NCBI GenBank assembly: GCA_028023455.1
Contig: JAQFVV010012394.1
Span: forward strand, 31,156,885-31,220,884
Reading direction: 5' to 3'
Source of the DNA: Epiperipatus broadwayi
Lineage: Eukaryota > Onychophora > Udeonychophora > Euonychophora > Peripatidae
Length of the DNA stretch: 64,000 nucleotides
The notes beneath the pieces were generated by a model. That model made no database searches, was not told where the DNA came from, and saw only the letters and a program-made list of their open reading frames with translations. The position numbers and the translations under genes are program-made. Positions 20,816-32,315 of this stretch are shown piece after piece (the first letter of the stretch is position 1; each line of letters begins with the position of its first letter).

Positions 20816-21856
20816 GTGATTGGACAGGTAAATTTGGAAGGAAAATTTCAACAGGTATACGAACAAATAGAAGAGATAAAATCCATTAGCAATCAAACGT
20901 TAGTATTAGGTAAAGTAAAAGCATCGCATAGTAAAGGTGAAGAATATAAAAGTCCATTTCCAATAGATAAAATAGAGTATATAAGAAAGGAGGAAGATAA
21001 TCAAATAGAATCTGATAATAATAAAGAAATAGACAGCCGAATAATTAAAGGAAATACTAGTTGTGAGGGAGGAACAAATAACTCTATGGCATTACGCTTT
21101 ATGAGGATCAAACCATTTAGAGGTGACCATGCCGAAAATCCATATGAGTTTCTAATTAGTTTAGATGAACTATTTTCCATATGTGTTTTAACTGAAAGGG
21201 AAAAATTGGCCATCTGTAGTAATCACTTAGGAGTTACTGCCAAAGATTGGTGGTATTCACTTTTTGAAAGGCCAAATACCTATGGTGACTTTAGATGTTT
21301 AATAACAGGTAGTTTCTGGAACGCTGACAAGCAAGATAGCATTAGGTTCCAGATAACTCAGGAAAAATATCAATCGAATAAAGGTAGCTATACTAATTTC
21401 TTTAGGAGTCAAGCTATTCGATTAAAAACACTAACGGCATGTCCATTATCTGAGGGACAGATAGTAAGAATAATACGACACAATTTGCCCAGAAATGTGG
21501 AGCAACTATTAATTGCAGCGGACCGTTATTCTATAGAAGAGGTGTCAGAAGTATTAGATGCATTAGAAAATGCTGAAACATCTATAGATAATAGATTTAA
21601 AACAAATAGAGATAGAAATAACTATCCATTGTCTAATATCAATGTTGACTATAATAATCAAAGCCATCAAATAGGCTTTAAAAGAAGATATAGTTCTAGT
21701 GATAGAAATAGGGTATATCCATATGCTAAAAAAGCGGTTAGATTTGACAAATCTAGAAGTAGGGTAGAGTTGCAAAATAATCAACCCTCTACTAGTGGTA
21801 TTACTACTATTTTAAAGAAACCCAATACAAAAACAAGTGAGAAAAAGTTAAGCTAG
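20816..21856 (+). CDS. Gag C-terminal part: capsid-like domain (gag-only element)
   Basis: About 346 codons in a different frame from the upstream part. From about residue 105 it holds a retrotransposon Gag capsid domain: FRGDHAENPYEFL, NHLGVTAKDWWYSLF, YGDFRCLITGSFW, NLPRNVEQLLIAADR. The gypsy gag (minus strand, 32316-34265) matches this block closely, at about half the residues by eye. The tail is basic with no CCHC knuckle. The assigned start is GTG and the frame is open back to a TAG at 20801, so a frameshift rather than a true start probably lies here. It would supply particle structure only. Confidence 0.8.
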   Translation: MIGQVNLEGKFQQVYEQIEEIKSISNQTLVLGKVKASHSKGEEYKSPFPIDKIEYIRKEEDNQIESDNNKEIDSRIIKGNTSCEGGTNNSMALRFMRIKPFRGDHAENPYEFLISLDELFSICVLTEREKLAICSNHLGVTAKDWWYSLFERPNTYGDFRCLITGSFWNADKQDSIRFQITQEKYQSNKGSYTNFFRSQAIRLKTLTACPLSEGQIVRIIRHNLPRNVEQLLIAADRYSIEEVSEVLDALENAETSIDNRFKTNRDRNNYPLSNINVDYNNQSHQIGFKRRYSSSDRNRVYPYAKKAVRFDKSRSRVELQNNQPSTSGITTILKKPNTKTSEKKLS

Positions 21857-22083
21857 AAGTTTAATCCCATACCCATCAGAAGTGTAGAAATTTTTTTATA
21901 AGTATTAAGAATTCAAAGTCTGAGTTTAGTGTCCAGATATTATATAAATTTGTATAACAAACAGTGTATTCTGTTGTATTGACTGGTATAAGATGGAATT
22001 TGGTTGTAGCAGATAATAAAATGAAAAGTATTAATGAATAAAATAGGTATTAAACTAGATGTTTAATTTAAAATTTTTTATTC

Positions 22084-22094
22084 GAAGGGGGAAG
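22084..22094 (+). other. Polypurine tract of the gag-only element
   Basis: GAAGGGGGAAG directly precedes the 3' LTR with 3 bases between, the expected place for plus-strand priming. It is the only G-rich purine run near the end of the interior. Confidence 0.8.
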
Positions 22095-22097
22095 TTA

Positions 22098-25000
22098 TGT
22101 GCCCTTATCTGTAGGTCATAATAAGGTAGAAAGGTCAATTACTAAAAAATTTTACATTTTAAGTTATATTTGTATGATATATAAATAATAGTAGGATAAT
22201 TAGATTTTATAGTACAATTTAAAGCTGAAAATACCTGGTATATAAAAATGTAAAGGATTATTTTAAGAGAAAACAGTTAAATAAAGCTTAATTATATCCT
22301 TGCTTATGGTTGTAAAAGCTGGCCATATAAAATAACACAGCTATAAATAGTTAAAAGTATGTAAATAATTCGAATGTAATATTTTAAAACTAATAAAATA
22401 AATAAATGCCAAATGTAATATTATAAGTATATTTAATAGTCAAAATTAATAGAGTATATTTTAAAATAAACTTCAGGATGGTGAGAATTATATTTAGTTC
22501 AACAATTTTAAAATTATTTTCCAAATTTTTTATAAAATATATCAGTTTTGGTAATTTAGACCGAAACGTAAATAAAAAATCATTTGATAAAGTTAGTAAA
22601 CACGTGACTGTATATTATATACCTTCACACACACGCTTGTTAAAATAATAATAAAGTTTGTGAATTTGAAACTAAATATAATTGCCATCGATCATTAAAG
22701 TAAAAGTTTAAATGTTAAATATTATTTTAATAATTATTTTAAAAGCTTAAATGATTTTATAAAACTATAAGTGAATTTAAAAATACTAGTCTAAATAATA
22801 TTTTAAGACATGACGTCATCAATTCTTTATTTTAAACATCTAGTCTGTTATAAAACTAAAATGTGTAAATTTGTTCGCGCTCAAATAAAGTCATTAACCA
22901 ATCAACAGAGGTAATTTAGCAGACAAAAATATAAGAATTAGATGAAGCGGGAGGGGAGAAGTAATGTGAAAGTGAAAGAGAAAGTAACATATTTTTTAGC
23001 TGATAACACCGTAGCTGGAAAAGTGATATAAATTTAAAATTTTGTATTTATTTTAAAAGTTCTTTTGTAACATATAATATATTTTGACTGCCTCTATATG
23101 GATTGCTAATTTTAAAAGTTATCTTACCAGGGAATTTTATTCAAGTTTAACCAAAACCGTACAGTAAAATGGAAGTACAAGGAAAAATACCTAAAAATAT
23201 TGCTAAGGGAAAAATATTTGGAAAGTGCCTTAGTACAGCTTTATTTATGCTCAACCAGAAACTTATTCTTATTATCACTCAAAGAAATATAATTGGGAAG
23301 CTATATGAAAATTTAAAAGAGAAGTTACTTGCCGTCAGGAAAAAATTATGACGCACAATTTTGTACGGCTACTTTGAAGTTTTGTATTCTTCTCTATGGA
23401 AAAATTTAATACGCATTTTTATTATAAAGAAAAATTATGTAAATGTATAATGAAGAAAGAGTATTTATCTTTTAAAAAGAGACATTACAAAAATATAGTT
23501 CCAGAATTTTAAATAAAGAAAAAAGTTAAAGAATAATATGAATGTGCTATTATGCGTTTTATAGAAAAGGAACCGAAAAAACTTTATCTAAGAAGAATTA
23601 AAAAAAAATACTATAAAGTATTCAATGGAAGAAATGCTTGATTTAAAAAATATAAAATTAAATTACTGAGTGAAAATGGATCCATGGAAATAGAAAAATT
23701 TGTTGAATATTTAAATAAAAGTACCTAGAAGATGCATCGTAAAAGTGTAAAAGTCGCGTGGGAAAATATTAGCAGACAATACTAGAAGAGAATATGGAGA
23801 TGTTTTTCTTTACAGGATGAATTGATATCAAGAATTAATAATTATATTCAAGATTATGAAAACCCAGGATTGTCGTCTATGAATATTCCTTAAACAGAGT
23901 AATAATTGTTTTACTTAAAATAGAACATTAAGTGACTAAAGAAGAAATAATATATTTTTTTTTTTAGCTTTAATATGAACGATTTTCAAGCAAGTTCGAT
24001 AAAGAAGTACCGTAAATATAATTTAAATATTTTTTACTGATTATTTTAAAATATAAAATGCTATGTGAGATTAGGGAAAACATATAAACATAAATTTAGT
24101 AATATTAAAAAAATTAAATATAATAGCTTAATAGAATGATAGAAATATTGTTTTAAAAAAATAAAGTATGTATGGAAGTTTTATATCTACAAGAATCAAT
24201 GGGATGGTGAAGATAAAGATCGTTTTGGTAATTTTGATATTTATTTATAATGCATAATGTATTTTTTTTAGATCATCTATTGATTAAGAATGATGTGTGA
24301 AAGTTTAAATTATATGTACACATTTTATACAACATTTTAAAACATATTATGAGATAGGAGTAATTCTGAATATGCATGCAATAAGTTATTTAAAGTATAT
24401 TAATAATATAATTCGACAGAACAATTGTGTGATTCTTTTGAACTTTCATGTAATAAATGTATTCAGATGTTTTAAAATAGTTTGTATATGATAAAATATA
24501 CGAGGAAAGTAGTAAAGAGATTTTCTTAAAGAACTGCAGAATAGTTTTGAAATAAATGAATTTTATTATTGTTAGAAATGCAGATAGGAATTTGTCGATG
24601 TACCGTATAGAAAAATCTTGAGAAATAAGATCGGATAGTGACTTGGTAGTACTAGTGGAGAGGAAACCAAGATGATGTTTTGTTAAGAAATAAGAAAAAT
24701 AAAGTATTTGGATCATAGTTAGTTTGTGTGATTTCAGTATAGTTAACTAAGTCCTATGACTGAACACATATAGTTTGGACAGTGTTTTTGCATATCTTTA
24801 AACTTTTTGATGTTGTAATAAAGCTGAAAAAATAGCTTTAGCATCGCTCCTATAATAGAGGTTGGTAGACAGACAAAGGTCACTCCTTTATAGTGTCTTT
24901 TAATTCACTGTGCCATGATTGTCAAGGTTTATGACGAATAATATTCTAGTTATATTTTGATCCTGTGCATCTATCTTCGCTATCCTTATTTCGTGAACCT

Positions 25001-26707
25001 GCATCGGTCAGAGAGATATTTTTCAAAGAAATAATGAATAAAATAGAATTGCAGAGATGTTATCATTTATGTAAGAATAGTTTATTTGCTGGAATGTATA
25101 GAATTGTGTAATTTTAAAAGTGAAAGTACAAAATATCATAAAGAGAGAAAGAATCATATAATACAGTTTAAAATTAATTCGGAAATGAATATAAGATTTT
25201 AACAAAGAGAAATTTAAACAAAGTTTTTTTTTAAAGTGATAATAAAATTTTAATGTTTTAAATAATATTTTAGAAAATAAATATTGCATATTTATTAAGA
25301 AAATAATTCAATAGTGTGTAATAAACATATACTTGTGCATGGTATGTTAATAGTTGTAATTATCAGCCGAAGTAAGGCTTGAATGAACATTAGGATTATT
25401 AAACATCGGATAATGAACAATAAGACTTAATACCGAATGTAGAAGAATGTTTTTGAATTTGTAGGATTCCATATAACCAATATAAAACTAGAATTTTATT
25501 GTTTTGTATAATGTTTAATACGAATGTAATTTTGTAAACTATAATTTTAATAATAGTAGGGATACAAAGTGTTAAGGATAATCCGATAATTATATAAGAA
25601 ATACATTTTGTGACAAGCTAACCAATGATAAGAAATCCAATAATAATAATACTGTATTTTCTTAAGCATTTAAAAGATAAGAGTTAACTAAGAAAATAAA
25701 TAGAAGTTTGATTTTTTTTTTATAAACTAGTAAAATACTTTTGTGATAGGAGAGTAAGGATATCCAATGTACATAATGTAAATATTGTTATTTGTTTATG
25801 TTATTAATAAACTTTGTTGTAAACTTATTTTAAAGCTTTGTGTCAGCGTTGTTATTTCTCCACATGGATGCATGATCTCACAATACATTTATAATTGAAA
25901 CAGACATATAGTTTTTGCACAAAAGGTAAACATAAAAGTGTTATTATAATTTTGAGAATTTCTTGGTATGTTAAAATTAAAAGATCATCATTTTATATTA
26001 TTTATTGGTCATAAGTAGGTTGCCACAATATTACATTAAAATATATGCTAATGTCGCCACACGTATTCTGTTGTCAGATTATTAAAATACTACCACGTAC
26101 GTATTTATTTTATTTTATTTTAGGAAGAAATAAGATTATATTATATTATTATTGTTATTATTATTAATTATTATTGTTAGTTGTTGTGTAGTGAATTATG
26201 ACATAAAATTCCCTTTTCATAGTTTACTACCGTAATTTTAAATCAGTTAGAATACAAGTTATGAACCTGAGATTTTCTTTATTTTCTTTATTTTCTTTAT
26301 TTTATTTAATTGAGCTAGATTCTTATTACAAAGAATATTAAGACATGATTATTATTTTAATCTTAGTGAATAGAGCTTAGAAAGTCGTAAGAATACTATA
26401 AGTTAGTTATTTGGTAGGGTAAAAGGGGGAATAGTGTTCTTATGCCATTGAGATAGTATCGTGTGGATAATATCTCAATGTAGTCTATCTCGTTCCCCGT
26501 ATCGTCACTCCATGTCTCATGAAAATAGTAAATATTCGTTAATTCATTTTAAAAATATAACCGTATTTGTATTTTAAAGATTAGAGCTAGTAATCATTTT
26601 TAATTAATGCTGGATATTTCATTTATTTATTTGTTAACTGAGCTAGAACCCGGAATATAAACAGTATATATAAATTTTGGAGAGGGCGTGCGGTGGGGGA
26701 GGTTAGA
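22098..26707 (+). repeat. 3' LTR of the gag-only element (4,610 bp)
   Basis: Near-identical to 14338-18972. Differences seen include loss of 22 bp near 24210, a longer T-run near 23953, an extra TTTATTTTC unit near 26280 and loss of GAAAAT near 26525. Sequence similarity stops at 26707, followed by ATAT. Confidence 0.92.
23169..23351 (+). CDS. Small ORF inside the 3' LTR, unknown
   Basis: Identical in translation to 15409-15591, as expected for a paired LTR. No family recognised. Confidence 0.3.
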   Translation: MEVQGKIPKNIAKGKIFGKCLSTALFMLNQKLILIITQRNIIGKLYENLKEKLLAVRKKL

Positions 26708-26711
26708 ATAT

Positions 26712-28029
26712 ATATATATAAGAAAATGTCCCATGGCATATTGCTAAATGAAAATGAAAATATAAAATGTTTAAATGACTGTCCCAAATATTGTTTTTTC
26801 AACACTCTCTGTGAATAAATAGCCTGAACTTCAAATAGGAGGACTGGAAAGTCTACCCTTTTGAATGAGAGGCTACAATAATGCTATATATTAAAATACA
26901 AACTTATTCAAACAAAGAGCAAAAAATTACATTAACAATGATTATAACTTGCTATTAAACCAACATGTTAAATACATAGCTAGACTACAACATTCGTGAT
27001 TTTAAATTTTGCTATCTACCGACATAAATATATAAGAAAATATCCCAGTGCATATAACTAGCTGAAAATTCAAATACAAAAGGTTAAAATCACTATCCCA
27101 TGTTTTTGGAGTAGTGCCATTTAAAGTACAGATTTTACACTTATTCACAGAGGTTGTTGCTAAAAACAGAACAATTGTGTGATTTGAACATTTTGTATTG
27201 GCAATCTTCAGCCAGAAATATGCTCTAGAATATTTTTATGTATACTTATGTTGGAAGTTAGCAAAGTTTAAAATGACTAATGGTTTTGTCTGTTTTTGTA
27301 TACATTAGTTAAACATGGTTGTTTGCTAGCAATTTATGATGATTGTTTATTTAATTTCACACCCTTTGTTTGAATAAGTTTATATTTCTGTATATAACAT
27401 ACTTGCAACATATGATTCAAGAGGTGTATATCAGTTTAAGAGATTTTAAAAATGGTTGATACTCAGACAGTTTTACCAATCAATGCATAAATATATTGTC
27501 CTCATGACCTAAAGTTTTATGATTGTTCTTATCACTTGAATATGGTTATCAGTGACTGGTCAAGCATCTAACATTGAGTTATTTTCAATTCTTCACATTG
27601 GGCAATTGAAGATGTAATATACAACAGCAAAAGTATAAGCAAGAGAAACAAGAAAGAAGGAATAAATTTTGCAACAAAATTTCCATTTTTACATCCTTTT
27701 ATCATATGAGAGTTTCTAATTTGATAAATAATAAAAATTTTAAATTTCATTTAGAAGTAATTAGAAAATATCTTTGAAAAGAGATTATGTTGTTTTATAT
27801 TACGACTCATTCTTTGCATATTTTGTAAAAAGTTTTAAAATGTAGTCATTATTTTACCTTAGTTCTTTAACATAAAGTAACTTGATTTGATTGACTTTAA
27901 AAACATGATTAAATATATGAGTAAATTTAAAAAAAAAAAAACTTAAAATTTCAAAGTAGCTTCTGTTATTTTTAAGAAATTATTTTCTTAATTGTACAGA
28001 ATTAAAATGTAGTCTGGTTTCAAATAAAT
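26712..28029. other. Anonymous AT-rich interval
   Basis: No gene or element boundary recognised apart from short A and TA runs. Confidence 0.6.
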
Positions 28030-28487
<458 letters not shown>

Positions 28488-28727
28488 TTCACTCTGAATT
28501 TCTAAAAATGTTGACAAAGATGTATCCACAAATATCAGAACTCCAAAAATAAATGGATATATTCTATTCTTGATAATGTGTTTAACATTAGGACCTGAGG
28601 GACACTCCTTTTATTTACACATATACAAGATTGAGTTTTCTCTTCATTTTTACTTGTAATTCAAATTTCCATACATTTATTTGTTTATGTAATGAGATGT
28701 GTTTTTCTTCTTTATAAACTAAATCTG

Positions 28728-28775
28728 AGTGCACTTTCGGTGAAGTTTATCAGTTTTCTTCACTGAAAGTACACT
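28728..28775. repeat. Short hairpin, 18-bp arms
   Basis: 28728-28745 pairs with 28758-28775 with two mismatches around a 12-nt loop. It may be a short foldback remnant. It lies 280 bp beyond the end of the gypsy integrase. Confidence 0.6.
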
Positions 28776-29058
28776 TAGTTACAGATTATAAATGAGAACG
28801 AAATCATTTCATTGCACAGATAAACAAACATTTGTAAATTTGAATATAGTTCTGCCAATTTCCTCAAAGAAAAGACTTAACCATACAAATATTTACAATT
28901 TACAAATAGCACAGACATTGAAATCTTACACTCTACATCTCCAATGCATTAAATAACACATTCACCATCATCAGTCAATTCTACAAGGTTTAATTTTAAA
29001 CAGTACTTGCATACTATACAATGAAAATTTTCAAAAGTACTTTGACTATAAATATTTC

Positions 29059-30849
29059 TCACTCTGTATTTTTTTTATAGGGTGGTGCTACTGGCTTTAA
29101 GCTTCGGGCATTGAAGGTACCTTTTTCACCTTCCGGGGTTTCTATGAGAAATGCATTCTCCCCCACTTTTCTTTTTATTTGGAATGGTCCCTCATATATA
29201 TTCAAAAACTTTTTGAACTTATAATTCTGCGGGTCACTGATTTGGGGAGTTCTTACAAATACAAAATCTCCTACTTTAAATATACAAGGCTTATGAGAGG
29301 CTTGGGTAATTCTTTTCTGTCCCATCTCTCTCAAATTCTGGCTAGCCTTTGCTAAGTCATTATCATAATCTACCTTTTCTTCAGTTATAATAGGTAATGG
29401 TGCTTTAATTAATATGGGCTCTCTATATCCAAAGTGCAAATACATTGGGGTGTATTTAGTGGATTCATTCTGTGTTATATTTATATAGTGAATGACATCC
29501 TTTAATTTATTCACCCAAGCACGGTGGTTGCTTCCTAGGTATACCCTAAATAATCTACCCAGCTCACGCATAACTCTTTCACATGGGTTAGATTGTGGGT
29601 TCCTAATTGAACACAGAATATGTTTTATACCCTGCCGTTCAATCCAACCTTTCCACTCCTTAGATAGGAATGATGTAGCATAATCTGTCAAGATAGCCTT
29701 GGGTTTCCCTATATTTACAAATTGTATTTCTTGAAAACATTTAATTACATTCTTTGAATTTGCCCTGGTCACCGGATATGCCCCTACAAATTTGGAGAAG
29801 ACATCATAAGTGACCAAAACTAACTTAAACCTTTTATAAGCTGGTAAAGGCCCATAGAAATCAATTGCCAAGAGATCATTGGGATGAGCAGGTATTATTG
29901 GTTGCAATGTCCCAGCATATGACTTGTTAGCATATTTAGATCTCAAACAGATCTCACAATATTTGAGCCTGTTCATTATAGATGCATACAATCCAGGACA
30001 GTAAAACAGTCTGTGTACAACATATTCTACCTTTCCGGGTCCGTAGTGCCCATAAAGACAATGCACATAATATGTCAATCGATTTCTAATACATGATGGT
30101 ATCACAACTCTCCATGATTGTTCATGGTCCTCCTTTACCTTATAATACAACAGACCTTCACTCATTTTATATCTAAAAATTACTTTACTCTTGATTATTC
30201 TTTTTATGGCTATTGATTCAATCCCCGCATCCAAATATTGAATAATAGCACTCAACTTTGGATCACCAGATTGTAAAAATTTTAAATTCTTTAAATCATT
30301 TTCCACTGATTCATCAACTACCAGAGAGATTACAGTGATAAAAGCATGATTGAGATTTAAGTGACAGGTGTCTATCTTGACAGAATTCCTACTTAGAATA
30401 TCTGCTACTATATTGTCTTTTCCTTTACAATACTGAACCTTATAATTAAATTGTTGAAGGAAGAGACTCCACCTAACTAGCCTTTCACTATTTAGATAGC
30501 TTCGATTTATAAACTCTAAACTCTTGTGATCTGTAATAACAACTATTTCAGATCCAAGCAGATACTGTCGAAGCTTTTGAAAAGCCCATACAATAGCCAA
30601 GGCTTCCTTTTCTGTGGTGGTATAATGTAATTCTGCACCTTTCAACAATCTACTCAAGAAATATAAGACACGGGGCTTCTTTTCATGGTCCATCTGGAAT
30701 AAAACTACTCCTAGACCATACCCACTACTGTCAGTTTGTACATAAAATATTTCTTGGAAATTAGGGTAATATAAGATTACAGTATTTAGAAAATTTGATT
30801 TTATTTTTTTAAATTCTATAGAGTGGTTCTCAGTCCATTTCCATTTCAC
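29059..30849 (-). CDS. Gypsy Pol C-terminal part: RNase H and integrase
   Basis: 596 codons. RNase H: D40 in YVQTDSSGYG, E82 in EKEALAIVW, D107 in ITDHKS. Integrase: an H-x4-H x29 C-x2-C zinc finger (H263, H268, C298, C301) and catalytic D330 (AIDFYGPL), D389 (ILTDYATSF) and E424 (CERVMREL), i.e. D-x58-D-x34-E. The C-terminal GPFQIKRKVG block is the usual SH3-like tail region. All key residues are present. The start given is GTG; the frame is actually open back to about 31080 through the RT thumb and GHIVGYEG block, so this is the end of one polyprotein, separated from the RT by a single frameshift. Confidence 0.9.
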   Translation of the reverse strand: MKWKWTENHSIEFKKIKSNFLNTVILYYPNFQEIFYVQTDSSGYGLGVVLFQMDHEKKPRVLYFLSRLLKGAELHYTTTEKEALAIVWAFQKLRQYLLGSEIVVITDHKSLEFINRSYLNSERLVRWSLFLQQFNYKVQYCKGKDNIVADILSRNSVKIDTCHLNLNHAFITVISLVVDESVENDLKNLKFLQSGDPKLSAIIQYLDAGIESIAIKRIIKSKVIFRYKMSEGLLYYKVKEDHEQSWRVVIPSCIRNRLTYYVHCLYGHYGPGKVEYVVHRLFYCPGLYASIMNRLKYCEICLRSKYANKSYAGTLQPIIPAHPNDLLAIDFYGPLPAYKRFKLVLVTYDVFSKFVGAYPVTRANSKNVIKCFQEIQFVNIGKPKAILTDYATSFLSKEWKGWIERQGIKHILCSIRNPQSNPCERVMRELGRLFRVYLGSNHRAWVNKLKDVIHYINITQNESTKYTPMYLHFGYREPILIKAPLPIITEEKVDYDNDLAKASQNLREMGQKRITQASHKPCIFKVGDFVFVRTPQISDPQNYKFKKFLNIYEGPFQIKRKVGENAFLIETPEGEKGTFNARSLKPVAPPYKKNTE

Positions 30850-31058
30850 ATCTTTCCTTAATAGATTTAATATATGAACAGTGTCATATGCAAAATTTTC
30901 ATAAAATCTATGATAAAAATTGCAGACACCAAGGAAAGAACGTAGTTGCTTTCTATTCTCTGGAATGGGAAAATTTTGAATAGACTTTATTTTCTCTGGA
31001 TGCGGTTTTATTCCCTCATATCCTACAATATGTCCTAAAAATTGTATCTCCTTAACAG

Positions 31059-31649
31059 CTATTCTACTCTTTTTAAATTTATTTTAATATGTTTCTCTTC
31101 ACACTCTCTCAGAAACATATTAAGATGATGAAAATGCTCTGACATGTTTTCAGAAGCAATCACAACATCATCTACATACATAGTAATGATGCCCTTTACT
31201 TCATCAGACAATACCTTGTCTAAACATGTGAGGAGTCCAGCTCCACTATTTATAAGCCCAAAAGGCATTCTTTTAAACACATATGAGTAGCCCTCATATT
31301 TAAAGGCAGTGTATTGCTGATCTTCATCATGCAAATATACCTGCCAATAACTAGCTGTTAAGTCGACTGTAGAAAAGACCTTTTTGTCCTTAAATTTAAT
31401 GAGCAATTCCTGCACAGTAGGAGGAACATCACGTTCTGGAACCGTTAACTGATTCAAGAACCTCACATCCAAGCAAATACGTATGGACCCATACTTTTTA
31501 CGAACGACCACTAATGGACTGTTATAGGCTGAGGGACTTCTCTTAATAATTTTCCACTCAACCATTTGATCAATTTGTTTTCTTACTTCATCTTTATATT
31601 GGTAAGGGATAGGATAGCTTTTACATTGGAAGGGGCTATAGTCCCTCAA
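31059..31649 (-). CDS. Gypsy Pol reverse transcriptase, fingers and palm
   Basis: 196 codons beginning in the protease-RT linker (SPFQCKSYPIP). RT motifs: SPLVVVRKKYG, FSTVDLTASYWQ (motif A aspartate), MPFGLINS and YVDD at residues 158-161. The frame is lost in the thumb near 31080-31085, in an A-rich run, and continues in another frame into the RNase H part. The reported start is not a real initiation site. Confidence 0.88.
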   Translation of the reverse strand: MRDYSPFQCKSYPIPYQYKDEVRKQIDQMVEWKIIKRSPSAYNSPLVVVRKKYGSIRICLDVRFLNQLTVPERDVPPTVQELLIKFKDKKVFSTVDLTASYWQVYLHDEDQQYTAFKYEGYSYVFKRMPFGLINSGAGLLTCLDKVLSDEVKGIITMYVDDVVIASENMSEHFHHLNMFLRECEEKHIKINLKRVE

Positions 31650-32077
31650 GCGTATCGATGCACATATCCCTTTATCACATCAGGCCTTTTAGAAAACACA
31701 TCCTTATATCTACATAGTATCTGAAAAAACCTTTGCTTATAGTTGTCATCTAACTCAGATGATTCATCGACCTTTGCATATAAATCTGACTTTGTAGAAT
31801 TATCTTGGATGGTTAGTATATTTACACTCTTAATGGGTACTGACCTCTTAAAACTATGCTTTTCCCCTTTTATAATTATTTCCTGATTTGCATAATCGAT
31901 AATACATCCAAACCGATTCATGAAGTCGGATCCTATTATGACCTCATGAATAAGTCCAGACATAATCAAAAAGATTTGTTCTACTGTAATTGAATTAATT
32001 CTCACATTCAGCCATACTTGCTGAGTAAACAATTTGGCCTTTCGACCATTTGCCATTATAACCTGTGTCTGTTTCAA
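31646..32077 (-). CDS. Gypsy Pol protease, second half, and linker
   Basis: 143 codons opened by a TTG. They continue the protease after a one-base frame change at 32077: a flap-like stretch, then LIHEVIIGSDFMNRFG (the second hydrophobic-G-D block of retroviral-type proteases) and a linker ending at DVIKGY. It overlaps the RT frame by 4 bases, where a second frame change leads into RT. Confidence 0.75.
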   Translation of the reverse strand: MKQTQVIMANGRKAKLFTQQVWLNVRINSITVEQIFLIMSGLIHEVIIGSDFMNRFGCIIDYANQEIIIKGEKHSFKRSVPIKSVNILTIQDNSTKSDLYAKVDESSELDDNYKQRFFQILCRYKDVFSKRPDVIKGYVHRYA

Positions 32078-32313
32078 TTTTCAGAGATAAGGGAAATTTG
32101 ACTCCCTGAATCAAGTAAAGCCCTTACTGAGGTACCTTGAATAACTATAACAATTTCTGGACAATAATTAAGGATATAACTTTCCAAATCCCTATCATAA
32201 TCATCATCTTCTGTTTCAAAATTTATTGATTCCAAATAACTAAAAATATCATGGCTCCCCAAATTCACTATACTATGAGTCTCCTGCAGTGAGGAACATT
32301 CCAACGAGGCCAT
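32074..32313 (-). CDS. Gypsy protease, first half (DSG active site)
   Basis: 79 codons with a Ser/Asp/Glu-rich lead-in and VRALLDSGSQISLI, the aspartic protease active-site loop. It follows gag after 2 bases and ends at a TGA where the frame shifts into the 31646-32077 segment. The break falls inside the conserved protease core, so it is a lesion and not a programmed gag-pol shift. Confidence 0.78.
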   Translation of the reverse strand: MASLECSSLQETHSIVNLGSHDIFSYLESINFETEDDDYDRDLESYILNYCPEIVIVIQGTSVRALLDSGSQISLISEN

Positions 32314-32315
32314 TT

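Larger units (their letters stand above)
14338..26707 (+). mobile_element. Gag-only LTR retrotransposon with giant LTRs (12.4 kb)
   Basis: Two near-identical direct repeats (14338-18972 and 22098-26707) start with TGTGCCCTTATCTG and enclose a 3.1-kb interior. The interior has a tRNA-Lys-like primer site just after the first repeat, a coiled-coil and capsid-type gag, and a purine tract just before the second repeat. A 4-bp ATAT flank is present on both sides, but lies in (TA)n sequence and is weak evidence. No protease, RT, RNase H or integrase is present. The gag capsid domain matches that of the gypsy element at 29-34 kb, so this is a non-autonomous Ty3/gypsy derivative, comparable in design to plant TR-GAG/LARD-like elements. 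Confidence 0.92.

Noticed and set aside
20735-20816. Programmed gag frameshift or stop read-through
   Set aside because: Two separate breaks (an in-frame stop and a later frame change) inside one coiled coil look like mutations; the related gypsy gag is uninterrupted.
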